Source: Candidatus Rhodoferax odensensis (GTDB lineage Bacteria > Pseudomonadota > Gammaproteobacteria > Burkholderiales > Burkholderiaceae_C). From it: DNA of 64,000 bases. Numbering within the stretch: the first letter of the stretch is position 1; the number at the start of each line of letters is the position of its first letter. The translations under genes were made by a program, and so were the position numbers. The stretch lies in assembly GCA_016718405.1 (NCBI GenBank), contig JADKDJ010000013.1, positions 86,763 to 150,762 on the forward strand, given 5' to 3'. The notes beneath the pieces are model-generated. The model was given only the letters and a program-made list of their open reading frames with translations, did no database searches and had not been told where the DNA came from. Below are positions 42,228-48,887 of this stretch, piece after piece.

Positions 42228-43547
42228 ATGCCACAAGCTCTTACCGAACAACTCAGTCGCGAACAGCAAATCGCCGCCCTGGAAAAAGACTGGGCCACCA
42301 ACCCGCGCTGGAAAGGCATCAAGCGCGGCTACAGCGCTGCGGATGTGGTGCGCCTGCGCGGCTCCTTCCAGGTGGAACACACGCTGGCCCGCCGTGGTGC
42401 CGACAAGCTGTGGGATCTGGTTAACAACACGCCTTACGTCAACTGCCTGGGCGCGTTGACCGGTGGCCAAGCGATGCAGCAGGTCAAGGCTGGTGTCAAG
42501 GCCATCTACCTGTCCGGCTGGCAAGTCGCCGCCGACAACAACGAGTATTCCGCCATGTACCCCGACCAGTCGTTGTACCCGGTGGACTCGGTGCCAAAGG
42601 TTGTGGAGCGTATCAATAACTCCTTCACCCGTGCGGACGAAATCCAGTGGTCCAAAGGCGTTGGCCCTGGCGACAAGGGTTATATCGACTACCACGCTCC
42701 GATCGTCGCTGACGCAGAAGCCGGTTTCGGTGGCGTGTTGAACGCGTATGAACTGATGAAGGCCATGATCCGCGCTGGCGCGGGTGGTGTGCACTTCGAA
42801 GACCAATTGGCGTCTGTCAAGAAGTGCGGTCACATGGGTGGCAAGGTGTTGGTCCCGACCACCGAAGCCTGCCAGAAGCTGATCGCCGCCCGCATGGCTG
42901 CCGACGTGTACGGCGTGCCTACACTGGTGATTGCCCGTACCGATGCCGAGGCCGCTGATCTGTTGACCAGCGATTACGACGCCAACGACAAGCCGTTCCT
43001 GACCGGTGAGCGCACCGCCGAAGGTTTCTACAAGACCAGGAAGGGTCTGGACCAGGCTATCAGCCGGGCCGTGGCCTATGCGGACTACGCCGACCTGGTG
43101 TGGTGCGAAACCGGCACGCCGGATCTGGACTTCGCCAAGAAGTTTGCCGATGCCGTACACGCCAAACATCCGGGCAAACTGCTGGCCTACAACTGCTCGC
43201 CGTCGTTCAACTGGAAGAAGAATCTGGATGACGCAACCATCGCCAAATTCCAGAAGGAACTGGGCGCCATGGGTTACAAGTACCAGTTCATCACGCTCGC
43301 GGGCATCCACAACATGTGGTACCACATGTTCGATTTGGCACAGGACTACGTCAAGCGCGGCATGACCGCCTACGTCGAGAAGGTGCAAGAGCCCGAGTTC
43401 GCGGCCCGCGAACGTGGTTACAGCTTCGTGTCGCACCAGCAAGAGGTGGGCACCGGTTACTTCGATGAAGTCACCACCGTGATCCAAGGCGGCAAGTCCA
43501 GCGTCACGGCACTGACGGGCTCCACCGAGGAAGAGCAGTTCCACTGA
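42228..43547 (+). CDS. aceA: isocitrate lyase AceA
   Basis: A 439-residue isocitrate lyase splits isocitrate into succinate and glyoxylate, allowing growth on acetate and fatty acids. The catalytic motif KKCGHMGGK (about 204-212) has the active Cys, and GWQVAADNN and YNCSPSFNWKK are family segments. The ATG at 42228 has AAGGAG 7 bp upstream. The malate synthase gene is not adjacent. It is monocistronic, with two kinds of operator before it and a terminator after it, in keeping with tight carbon-source control. Confidence 0.97.
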   Translation: MPQALTEQLSREQQIAALEKDWATNPRWKGIKRGYSAADVVRLRGSFQVEHTLARRGADKLWDLVNNTPYVNCLGALTGGQAMQQVKAGVKAIYLSGWQVAADNNEYSAMYPDQSLYPVDSVPKVVERINNSFTRADEIQWSKGVGPGDKGYIDYHAPIVADAEAGFGGVLNAYELMKAMIRAGAGGVHFEDQLASVKKCGHMGGKVLVPTTEACQKLIAARMAADVYGVPTLVIARTDAEAADLLTSDYDANDKPFLTGERTAEGFYKTRKGLDQAISRAVAYADYADLVWCETGTPDLDFAKKFADAVHAKHPGKLLAYNCSPSFNWKKNLDDATIAKFQKELGAMGYKYQFITLAGIHNMWYHMFDLAQDYVKRGMTAYVEKVQEPEFAARERGYSFVSHQQEVGTGYFDEVTTVIQGGKSSVTALTGSTEEEQFH

Positions 43548-43576
43548 GCCTTTGCTTCGGTAACTGCGGGCAATGC

Positions 43577-43611
43577 GCCGGGCTTTCGCGAGGAGGCTCG
43601 GCCTTTCTTTT
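43577..43611 (+). terminator. intrinsic terminator after aceA
   Basis: GCCGGGC (43577-43583) and GCTCGGC (43596-43602) form a 7-bp stem (one G-T pair) followed by CTTTCTTTT. It lies about 30 bp after the aceA stop. Confidence 0.6.
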
Positions 43612-43652
43612 GGTGAGTAAATAGTCGGCTTGGTGAGGCGGTCTGCCACGGG

Positions 43653-43887
43653 GCCGCACCAGGCTTTGGGTGAGTGCCGCCGCTCATGTCCCCCGGCCTT
43701 CGGCCTCCTCCTTGACTTCGCTTTGGAACTCCCCCCAAGCCTGGTGCTGCAAATTTGACTTTCGGCGGTTGGTGGACCGACACCTTGCCAGATCAGGATG
43801 GCTGGGTGTTCTGCGTAGCGAAGTCAAGGAGGAGGCCGCAGGCCGGAGGACATGAGCGCAGCAGAATACCCGGCCTTCCTGATCTTG
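43653..43887. repeat. mosaic of three inverted repeats
   Basis: Three inverted-repeat pairs overlap here. The longest has 41-bp arms (43682-43722 and 43817-43857) that differ at 2 positions, carrying CTCCTTGACTTCGCT. A second pair is 43789-43814 with 43861-43887; a third is 43653-43672 with 43731-43750. No gene lies between aceA (43547) and the thrS leader (43991). I recall similar units elsewhere in Comamonadaceae, where they are often misread as small proteins; this was not searched. Confidence 0.75.
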
Positions 43888-43919
43888 AGCTACTGCCATG
43901 AGTTTTGCGGTGAATTCGA

Positions 43920-43946
43920 TTGAAAGCGATGCCAGTGGGTTAAACT
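43920..43946 (+). promoter_or_regulatory. possible thrS promoter
   Basis: TTGAAA (43920-43925) and TAAACT (43941-43946) are separated by 15 bp. The spacer is shorter than ideal. Its place would start a transcript about 40 nt before the leader-peptide ATG. Confidence 0.35.
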
Positions 43947-43990
43947 AGCCCCTCGAAATTTTGGCTAAGAGCGAGAAAGGCAGTCTGGTT

Positions 43991-44032
43991 ATGACACCGC
44001 GAACTACACCGGCGACATTCACGAGCGAATAA
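43991..44032 (+). CDS. threonine-rich leader peptide of thrS
   Basis: A 13-codon reading frame, ATG to TAA, encodes MTPRTTPATFTSE: five of the 12 residues after Met are Thr, using ACA, ACT and ACG codons. A GAAAGG ribosome-binding site lies 10 bp upstream. It is followed by an antiterminator and an intrinsic terminator, then thrS. This is the layout of ribosome-mediated attenuation, in which lack of charged tRNA-Thr stalls the ribosome. It is too short for most gene callers. Confidence 0.75.
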   Translation: MTPRTTPATFTSE

Positions 44033-44039
44033 GGCCGTA

Positions 44040-44091
44040 GTCCGCGCGCCTTGTGCGCTGCCAGCTACCTAATTCATAGTAAAGCGCGGAC
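44040..44091 (+). promoter_or_regulatory. antiterminator stem of the thrS attenuator
   Basis: GTCCGCGC (44040-44047) is exactly complementary to GCGCGGAC (44084-44091), which is the 5' arm of the terminator. The first strand begins 8 nt after the leader stop codon, so a ribosome at the stop would cover it and let the terminator form, while one stalled at Thr codons would not. A weaker AAGGC/GCCTT pair (44031-44035 with 44048-44052) could also hold it. Confidence 0.65.
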
Positions 44092-44107
44092 CTTACCGCG
44101 CTTTTTT
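44081..44107 (+). terminator. intrinsic terminator upstream of thrS (attenuator)
   Basis: AAAGCGCGG (44081-44089) and CCGCGCTTT (44096-44104) form a perfect 9-bp stem with a 6-base loop, ending in a run of six T. It lies about 35 bp before the thrS ATG, on the thrS strand. Confidence 0.88.
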
Positions 44108-44140
44108 GCTTTTCTTGAGACCTCTTTTTCGGTACCCACC

Positions 44141-46066
44141 ATGATTCAAATTACGCTTCCTGACGGTTCGAAACGTGACTTCCCGGGCCCGGTCACCGTG
44201 TCCGAAGTCGCCGCCTCCATCGGCGCCGGCTTGGCCAAGGCCGCACTGGCCGGCAAAATCAACGGCCAAGTGGTCGACACGAGCCACGTGATTGCCAGTG
44301 ACAGCCCTTTGTCTATCGTCACGGCCAAAGATACAGACGGCCTGGAAGTCATTCGCCATTCCACAGCGCACCTGTTGGCGTACGCAGTCAAGGAACTGTT
44401 CCCGGACGCGCAGGTCACGATTGGGCCGGTCATCGAGCACGGCTTTTTCTACGACTTTTCGTACAAGCGCCCGTTCACGCCCGAAGACTTGGTGGCGATG
44501 GAAAAGAAGATGACCGAGCTTGCCGCCAAGGACGAACCGGTCACACGCCGCGTCTTGCCGCGCGACGAGGCGGTGGCCTATTTCAAGGGCCTGGGTGAAC
44601 ACTATAAAGCGGAGATCATTGAGAGCATCCCCGCCGATCAGGATGTGTCCTTGTACCGCGAGGGCAAGTTCGAAGACTTGTGCCGCGGCCCGCACGTGCC
44701 CAGCACCGGCAAGCTCAAATACTTCAAGTTGATGAAGCTTGCAGGCGCCTACTGGCGTGGTGACCACAAGAATGAAATGCTGCAGCGCGTCTACGGCACG
44801 GCCTGGGCTACCAAGGAAGAACTGCAACAGCACCTGACGATGCTCGAAGAGGCAGAGAAGCGTGACCACCGCAAGCTCGGGCGGGAACTGGATCTGTTCC
44901 ACATTGATGACCACGCACCGGGTTTGGTGTTCTGGCATCCCAAGGGCTGGACCCTGTGGCAGGGCGTCGAACAATACATGCGCCGGGTTTACCGCGACAA
45001 CGGCTACCAGGAAGTCAAGGGCCCGCAGATCATCGACAAGGGCCTGTGGGAGAAGACCGGCCACTGGGACAAGTACCGCGAGAACATGTTCGTGACGGAG
45101 TCGGAGAAGCGTGAATACGCCCTCAAGCCGATGAATTGTCCGGGGCACATCCTGATTTTCAAGCAAGGCATCAAGAGCTACCGCGACTTGCCACTGCGCT
45201 ATGGCGAGTTTGGCCAGTGCCATCGCAACGAACCGTCGGGCGGTCTGCACGGCATCATGCGGGTGCGCGGCTTCACGCAAGACGACGGCCACATCTTTTG
45301 CACCGAGGGCCAGATCCTGGAGGAATGCGTCAATTACACGGCGCTCTTGCAAAAGGTCTACGCTGACTTTGGCTTCAAGAACATCATTTACAAGGTCGCG
45401 ACCCGACCCGAGAAGCGGATCGGTTCGGATGAAAGCTGGGACAGGGCCGAGGAAGCGCTCATGCAAAGCCTGCGCGCCTCGGGCTGTGAGTTCGAGATCA
45501 CGCCCGGCGAAGGTGCGTTCTACGGCCCCAAGATTGAGTACACCCTGAAAGACGCGATCGGCCGTCAATGGCAGTGCGGCACGATCCAGGTGGACTTTTC
45601 GATGCCTGAGCGCCTGGACGCCGAGTATGTCGGCGAGGACGGCGCGCGACATCGTCCGGTGATGTTACATCGGGCCATTGTGGGCAGCCTGGAGCGCTTT
45701 ATCGGAATTCTGATCGAGGAGAGCGCGGGCGCCTTGCCGCTTTGGTTGGCGCCGGTCCAGATTGCCGTGCTCAACATCACGGACGCGCAAGCCGACTACT
45801 GTCGTGAAATCGCCGCGAAATTGAAGAAATCTTTGCCAAATCAAGAGCTTAGAGTCATCACCGACCTGCGTAACGAGAAAATTACATATAAAATACGCGA
45901 GCATTCGATGCAAAAGCTGCCGTACATCCTTGTCGCAGGCGACAAGGAGAAGGCAGTTGGAGCCGTCGCGGTGCGCGCCCGAGGTGGTCAAGACCTCGGT
46001 GCAATGTCCCTTGAGCAGTTCGTACAAAGACTGGTCAGCGACCTTGCTCATATCTCTGATGTCTAG
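44141..46066 (+). CDS. thrS: threonyl-tRNA synthetase ThrS
   Basis: A 641-residue class II synthetase charges tRNA-Thr. The TGS domain (MIQITLPDGSKRDFPGPVTVSEVAASIG), the N2 editing domain (HSTAHLLAYAVKELFPD, RGPHVPSTGKLKYFKLMKLAGAYWRGD), class II motif 2 (FGQCHRNEPSGGLHGIMRVRGFTQDDGHIFC) and motif 3 (LHRAIVGSLERFIGILIE) lead to the anticodon-binding domain. The ATG at 44141 is the normal family start. It heads the thrS-infC-rpmI-rplT cluster and sits behind a Thr-responsive attenuator. Confidence 0.99.
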   Translation: MIQITLPDGSKRDFPGPVTVSEVAASIGAGLAKAALAGKINGQVVDTSHVIASDSPLSIVTAKDTDGLEVIRHSTAHLLAYAVKELFPDAQVTIGPVIEHGFFYDFSYKRPFTPEDLVAMEKKMTELAAKDEPVTRRVLPRDEAVAYFKGLGEHYKAEIIESIPADQDVSLYREGKFEDLCRGPHVPSTGKLKYFKLMKLAGAYWRGDHKNEMLQRVYGTAWATKEELQQHLTMLEEAEKRDHRKLGRELDLFHIDDHAPGLVFWHPKGWTLWQGVEQYMRRVYRDNGYQEVKGPQIIDKGLWEKTGHWDKYRENMFVTESEKREYALKPMNCPGHILIFKQGIKSYRDLPLRYGEFGQCHRNEPSGGLHGIMRVRGFTQDDGHIFCTEGQILEECVNYTALLQKVYADFGFKNIIYKVATRPEKRIGSDESWDRAEEALMQSLRASGCEFEITPGEGAFYGPKIEYTLKDAIGRQWQCGTIQVDFSMPERLDAEYVGEDGARHRPVMLHRAIVGSLERFIGILIEESAGALPLWLAPVQIAVLNITDAQADYCREIAAKLKKSLPNQELRVITDLRNEKITYKIREHSMQKLPYILVAGDKEKAVGAVAVRARGGQDLGAMSLEQFVQRLVSDLAHISDV

Positions 46067-46116
46067 GCCATTGTTTGGTGTGACGCCAGTTTTTCGGCGT
46101 GCCGTGTGCGGCAGTT

Positions 46117-46133
46117 GCTACTAGTTTTGTAGC
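46117..46133 (+). repeat. GCTAC-N7-(A/G)TAGC repeat before infC
   Basis: GCTACTAGTTTTGTAGC is nearly identical to the copies at 496 and 12091. With flanks TT and AA it forms a 7-bp stem that ends 13 bp before the infC ribosome-binding site, so it may affect infC expression. Confidence 0.5.
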
Positions 46134-46157
46134 AAAAATTATGTGAAGGATTGAACC

Positions 46158-46751
46158 ATCGCTACTGAATTTCGTGATCGCCGTTACCGCGAAGAACGCA
46201 AACACCGCCTTAACCGGGAAATCATGGCCCCGGAAGTTCGACTCTCAGGTGTCGAGAACGAGCCCCTAGGCGTCGTCAGCCTGATGGAAGCCCTGCGCAT
46301 GGCGGGTGAGTTGGATGTGGACTTGGTTGAGATTTCTGCTACGGCGAACCCGCCGGTCTGTCGATTGATGGACTACGGCAAGTTCAAGTACCAGGAGCAG
46401 AAGAAGGCGGCGGAGGCGAAAGCCAAACAGACGGTCATTGAAATCAAGGAAGTCAAGTTCCGTCCCGGTACCGATGACGGTGACTACAACATCAAGATGC
46501 GCAACATCAAGCGTTTCTTGGCCGAGGGAGACAAGTGCAAGATCACCCTGCGCTTTCGCGGGCGTGAAATTACGCACCAGGAAATCGGCATGGCCTTGTT
46601 GAACCGGATTCGGGCTGACTTGGTGGACTTGATTGTGGTGGAGCAGTTTCCAAAGCTTGAAGGGCGCCAGATGATCATGATGATCGCGCCCGGCAAGAAG
46701 AAGCCTGCTGGCAAGGCGACCGCGGAAGCGGCACCGGCCGCAGCGGCTTGA
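46158..46751 (+). CDS. infC: translation initiation factor IF-3 (ATC start)
   Basis: IF-3 of 197 residues prevents premature 50S joining and checks the start codon. The frame from 46158 reads IATEFRDRRYREERKHRLNREIMAPEVRLSG, the conserved N-terminal domain; the first in-frame ATG (46224) would remove 22 conserved residues. ATC at 46158 lies 7 bp after AAGGA. Rare AUU/AUC starts let IF-3 limit its own synthesis. The C-terminal domain (EVKFRPGTDDGDYNIKMRN, VTLRFRGRE-like segment) is complete, with a short Ala/Lys tail. Confidence 0.94.
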   Translation: MATEFRDRRYREERKHRLNREIMAPEVRLSGVENEPLGVVSLMEALRMAGELDVDLVEISATANPPVCRLMDYGKFKYQEQKKAAEAKAKQTVIEIKEVKFRPGTDDGDYNIKMRNIKRFLAEGDKCKITLRFRGREITHQEIGMALLNRIRADLVDLIVVEQFPKLEGRQMIMMIAPGKKKPAGKATAEAAPAAAA

Positions 46752-46844
46752 GAGAGGAATTGCCGTGCGCCGGGGTGGTTCCCGGTGGGTGGCAGGGGGC
46801 GCTGGGCTAACCGTCCAACGCCCAATGTGGCGAGCTAATCACTT

Positions 46845-46890
46845 GCCACAAAAGTGGCTCGGGGCCAACAAGGCTGCAAATCGTTTGCAG
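46845..46890 (+). promoter_or_regulatory. structured leader before rpmI (possible L20 operator)
   Basis: Two perfect hairpins lie in the 174-bp infC-rpmI gap: GCCAC-AAAA-GTGGC (46845-46858) and CTGCAAA-TCG-TTTGCAG (46874-46890). In many bacteria L20 represses rpmI-rplT through structures in this gap. No L20 target consensus was checked. Confidence 0.4.
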
Positions 46891-46925
46891 ACGCCTCACG
46901 AGCACAATGAAGAAGGAGCATTAAT

Positions 46926-47129
46926 ATGCCCAAAATGAAGACCAAGAGCGCGGCGAAGAAACGCTTTCGCGTTCGTCCCGGTGGTACCGTCAAACGCGGC
47001 CAAGCCTTCAAACGTCACATTCTGACCAAGAAGACCACCAAGAATAAACGCCACTTGCGCGGCGCTACAGCTGTTCATGAGACCAATATGGGTCACATGG
47101 CGCAGATGTTGCCAGGCATGGGTATTTGA
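46926..47129 (+). CDS. rpmI: 50S ribosomal protein L35
   Basis: A 67-residue L35: MPKMKTKSAAKKRFRVRPGG is the diagnostic N-terminus, followed by the basic KRGQAFKRHILTKKTTKNKRHLRG. It is a large-subunit component. GAAGGAG lies before the ATG, and rplT follows at 25 bp. Confidence 0.98.
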   Translation: MPKMKTKSAAKKRFRVRPGGTVKRGQAFKRHILTKKTTKNKRHLRGATAVHETNMGHMAQMLPGMGI

Positions 47130-47154
47130 TTAACGACGAACAAGGAGTAACACA

Positions 47155-47514
47155 ATGCCTCGCGTCAAACGTGGTGTAACGGCTCGCGCCCGCCACAAAA
47201 AAGTTCTCGCCCTCGCCAAGGGTTTCCGCGGTCGCCGCGGCAATGTCTTCCGCATCGCCAAAGAAGCGGTAATGAAGGCCGGGCAATATGCCTACCGTGA
47301 CCGCCGTACCAAGAAGCGTGTTTTCCGCCAGTTGTGGATTGCGCGTATCAATGCTGCCGCGCGTCAGTGCGGCATGACCTACAGCCAGTTTGCCAACGGC
47401 CTGAAGAAGGCCAATATCGAGATCGACCGCAAAGTGTTGTCGGACATCGCCGTGCATGACATGCCTGCTTTCGCCGGCATCGTGGAGCAAGTCAAGGCCA
47501 AGCTGGCAGCGTAA
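47155..47514 (+). CDS. rplT: 50S ribosomal protein L20
   Basis: A 119-residue L20 binds 23S rRNA early in assembly and can repress its own operon. MPRVKRGVTARARHKKVLALAKGFRGRR and the C-terminal VLSDIAVHDMPAFAGIVEQVKAKL are conserved. AAGGAG precedes the ATG. It is followed by a structured region with an intrinsic terminator before pheS. Confidence 0.98.
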   Translation: MPRVKRGVTARARHKKVLALAKGFRGRRGNVFRIAKEAVMKAGQYAYRDRRTKKRVFRQLWIARINAAARQCGMTYSQFANGLKKANIEIDRKVLSDIAVHDMPAFAGIVEQVKAKLAA

Positions 47515-47526
47515 ACCAACTGCGCA

Positions 47527-47594
47527 GACGACTCTGCTGCCTGCGATGTGCGCCGTACCCACCTACGGTAGCGCGAAGGAGCAGCAGTGTCGTC
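47527..47594 (+). promoter_or_regulatory. long stem in the rplT-pheS gap
   Basis: GACGACTCTGCTGC (47527-47540) pairs with GCAGCAGTGTCGTC (47581-47594) at 13 of 14 positions. The enclosed loop contains a smaller CCGTA/TACGG hairpin. It lies just before the terminator and could control read-through into pheS. Confidence 0.4.
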
Positions 47595-47619
47595 CGCTCG
47601 TTACGGTTTCCGAACCTCG

Positions 47620-47652
47620 GGGGCTGAGACTTACGGGTCTCGGCCCCTTTTT
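47620..47652 (+). terminator. intrinsic terminator before pheS
   Basis: GGGGCTGAGAC (47620-47630) and GTCTCGGCCCC (47637-47647) form an 11-bp stem (one G-T pair) followed by five T. It ends 17 bp before the pheS ATG, so it either ends the ribosomal operon or attenuates pheST. Confidence 0.8.
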
Positions 47653-47669
47653 CATGGATCAAGAACAGT

Positions 47670-48740
47670 ATGAACGAGTTGACCGCCATCGTTGATAGTG
47701 CCAAGGCTGCATTTGCCGACGCCGCGACCCCGGCTGAGCTGGAGAATGCCAAGGCCGTGTTTCTTGGCAAGGCTGGGCGCATCACCGAGTTGATGAAGGG
47801 CATGGCCACATTGACGGTGGACGAGAAGAAGTCTCGGGGCGCTGCCATCAACCTGGCCAAACAAGCGATTGAGGCCGCCCTCAACGCTCGACGCCACGCC
47901 TTGGCTGAGGCTGAGTTGCAGCTTCAACTGCAAGCCGAAGCGATCGACGTCAGTTTGCCCGGCCGTCAGCGTGGGCAGGGTGGATTGCATCCGGTGTCGC
48001 TGACAATGGAGCGCATTGAAGCCATCTTCGGCTCTATGGGATTCGATGTCGCCCAAGGTCCCGAAATCGAATCTGACTGGTTCAACTTCACCGCCCTCAA
48101 TACCCCAGAAGACCACCCTGCGCGGTCGATGCACGATACGTTTTACGTAGAAGGAGGCTCCGAGTCGGCCCCCAATCTGCTGCGCACCCACACCAGCCCG
48201 ATGCAGATTCGCCACGCCGTGCAGCATGTCAAGAAACACCGCGCGGCGGCAAGCGCGCTGGACGGTGCTTTGTTTGCGGGTGACATGCCTGAGATTCGCG
48301 TCATCGCGCCCGGGCGCACGTATCGAGTGGACAGCGATGCCACCCATTCGCCAATGTTCCACCAGTGCGAGGGGTTGTGGGTGGGCGAGAACGTGAGCTT
48401 CAAGGACCTGAAATACGTGTTCACCGATTTTTGCCGTACGTTCTTCGAGAACGATGACTTGGTACTGCGTTTTCGCCCCAGCTTCTTCCCGTTCACGGAG
48501 CCAAGCGCCGAAATCGACATCCAGTTTCCTAGCGGTCCTCTGGCCGGACGTTGGTTGGAGGTGGCCGGTTCCGGTCAGGTGCACCCCAATGTGATTCGCA
48601 ACATGGGTCTGGATCCCGAGAAGTACATCGGCTTTGCGTTTGGCATGGGGCCTGACCGGCTCACCATGCTGCGCTATGGCGTCAATGATTTGCGCTTGTT
48701 CTTCGACGGTGACATTCGCTTTCTGTCGCAGTTCCAATGA
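47670..48740 (+). CDS. pheS: phenylalanyl-tRNA synthetase alpha subunit
   Basis: A 356-residue alpha subunit, catalytic part of the (alpha-beta)2 enzyme that charges tRNA-Phe. The N-terminal coiled coil (MNELTAIVDSAKAAF...) and class II motifs (HPARSMHDTFYV, TSPMQIRHAV, HQCEGLWVGENVSFKDLK, GSGQVHPNVIRNMG, GFAFGMGPDRLTMLRYG) are present. pheT follows after 147 bp of apparently non-coding, repeat-like sequence. Confidence 0.98.
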   Translation: MNELTAIVDSAKAAFADAATPAELENAKAVFLGKAGRITELMKGMATLTVDEKKSRGAAINLAKQAIEAALNARRHALAEAELQLQLQAEAIDVSLPGRQRGQGGLHPVSLTMERIEAIFGSMGFDVAQGPEIESDWFNFTALNTPEDHPARSMHDTFYVEGGSESAPNLLRTHTSPMQIRHAVQHVKKHRAAASALDGALFAGDMPEIRVIAPGRTYRVDSDATHSPMFHQCEGLWVGENVSFKDLKYVFTDFCRTFFENDDLVLRFRPSFFPFTEPSAEIDIQFPSGPLAGRWLEVAGSGQVHPNVIRNMGLDPEKYIGFAFGMGPDRLTMLRYGVNDLRLFFDGDIRFLSQFQ

Positions 48741-48887
48741 TGAGGTCCACCCCTGAGCCGCGCCTTGTGGCGCGTCACCCCGTCAAGAGGGGCAACACCA
48801 GTGGCCCGGCCAAGCCGGTTGCGCGGTGTTCCGCGTGTGGGGACACTGCGATCCACCCGACTTAACGCATCACGCTGAGATCACTCC
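48741..48887. repeat. repeat-like spacer between pheS and pheT
   Basis: The gap starts with CACCCCTGAGCCGCGCCTTG and continues with short inverted segments (GTGGCGCG, CCCGGCCAAGCCGG). I recall this kind of sequence as a spacer repeat in Comamonadaceae. pheST genes are usually much closer together. No second copy is seen in this window. Confidence 0.35.

Noticed and set aside
43457..43899. Small frames in the aceA-thrS gap
   Set aside because: They read through the inverted-repeat mosaic in several directions and give near-identical peptides because the arms are repeated.
47587..47676. Possible GTG-started leader peptide before pheS, with AAGGAG upstream
   Set aside because: It has only two Phe and two Tyr codons in about 29 and overlaps pheS, so it is not a convincing Phe-sensing leader.
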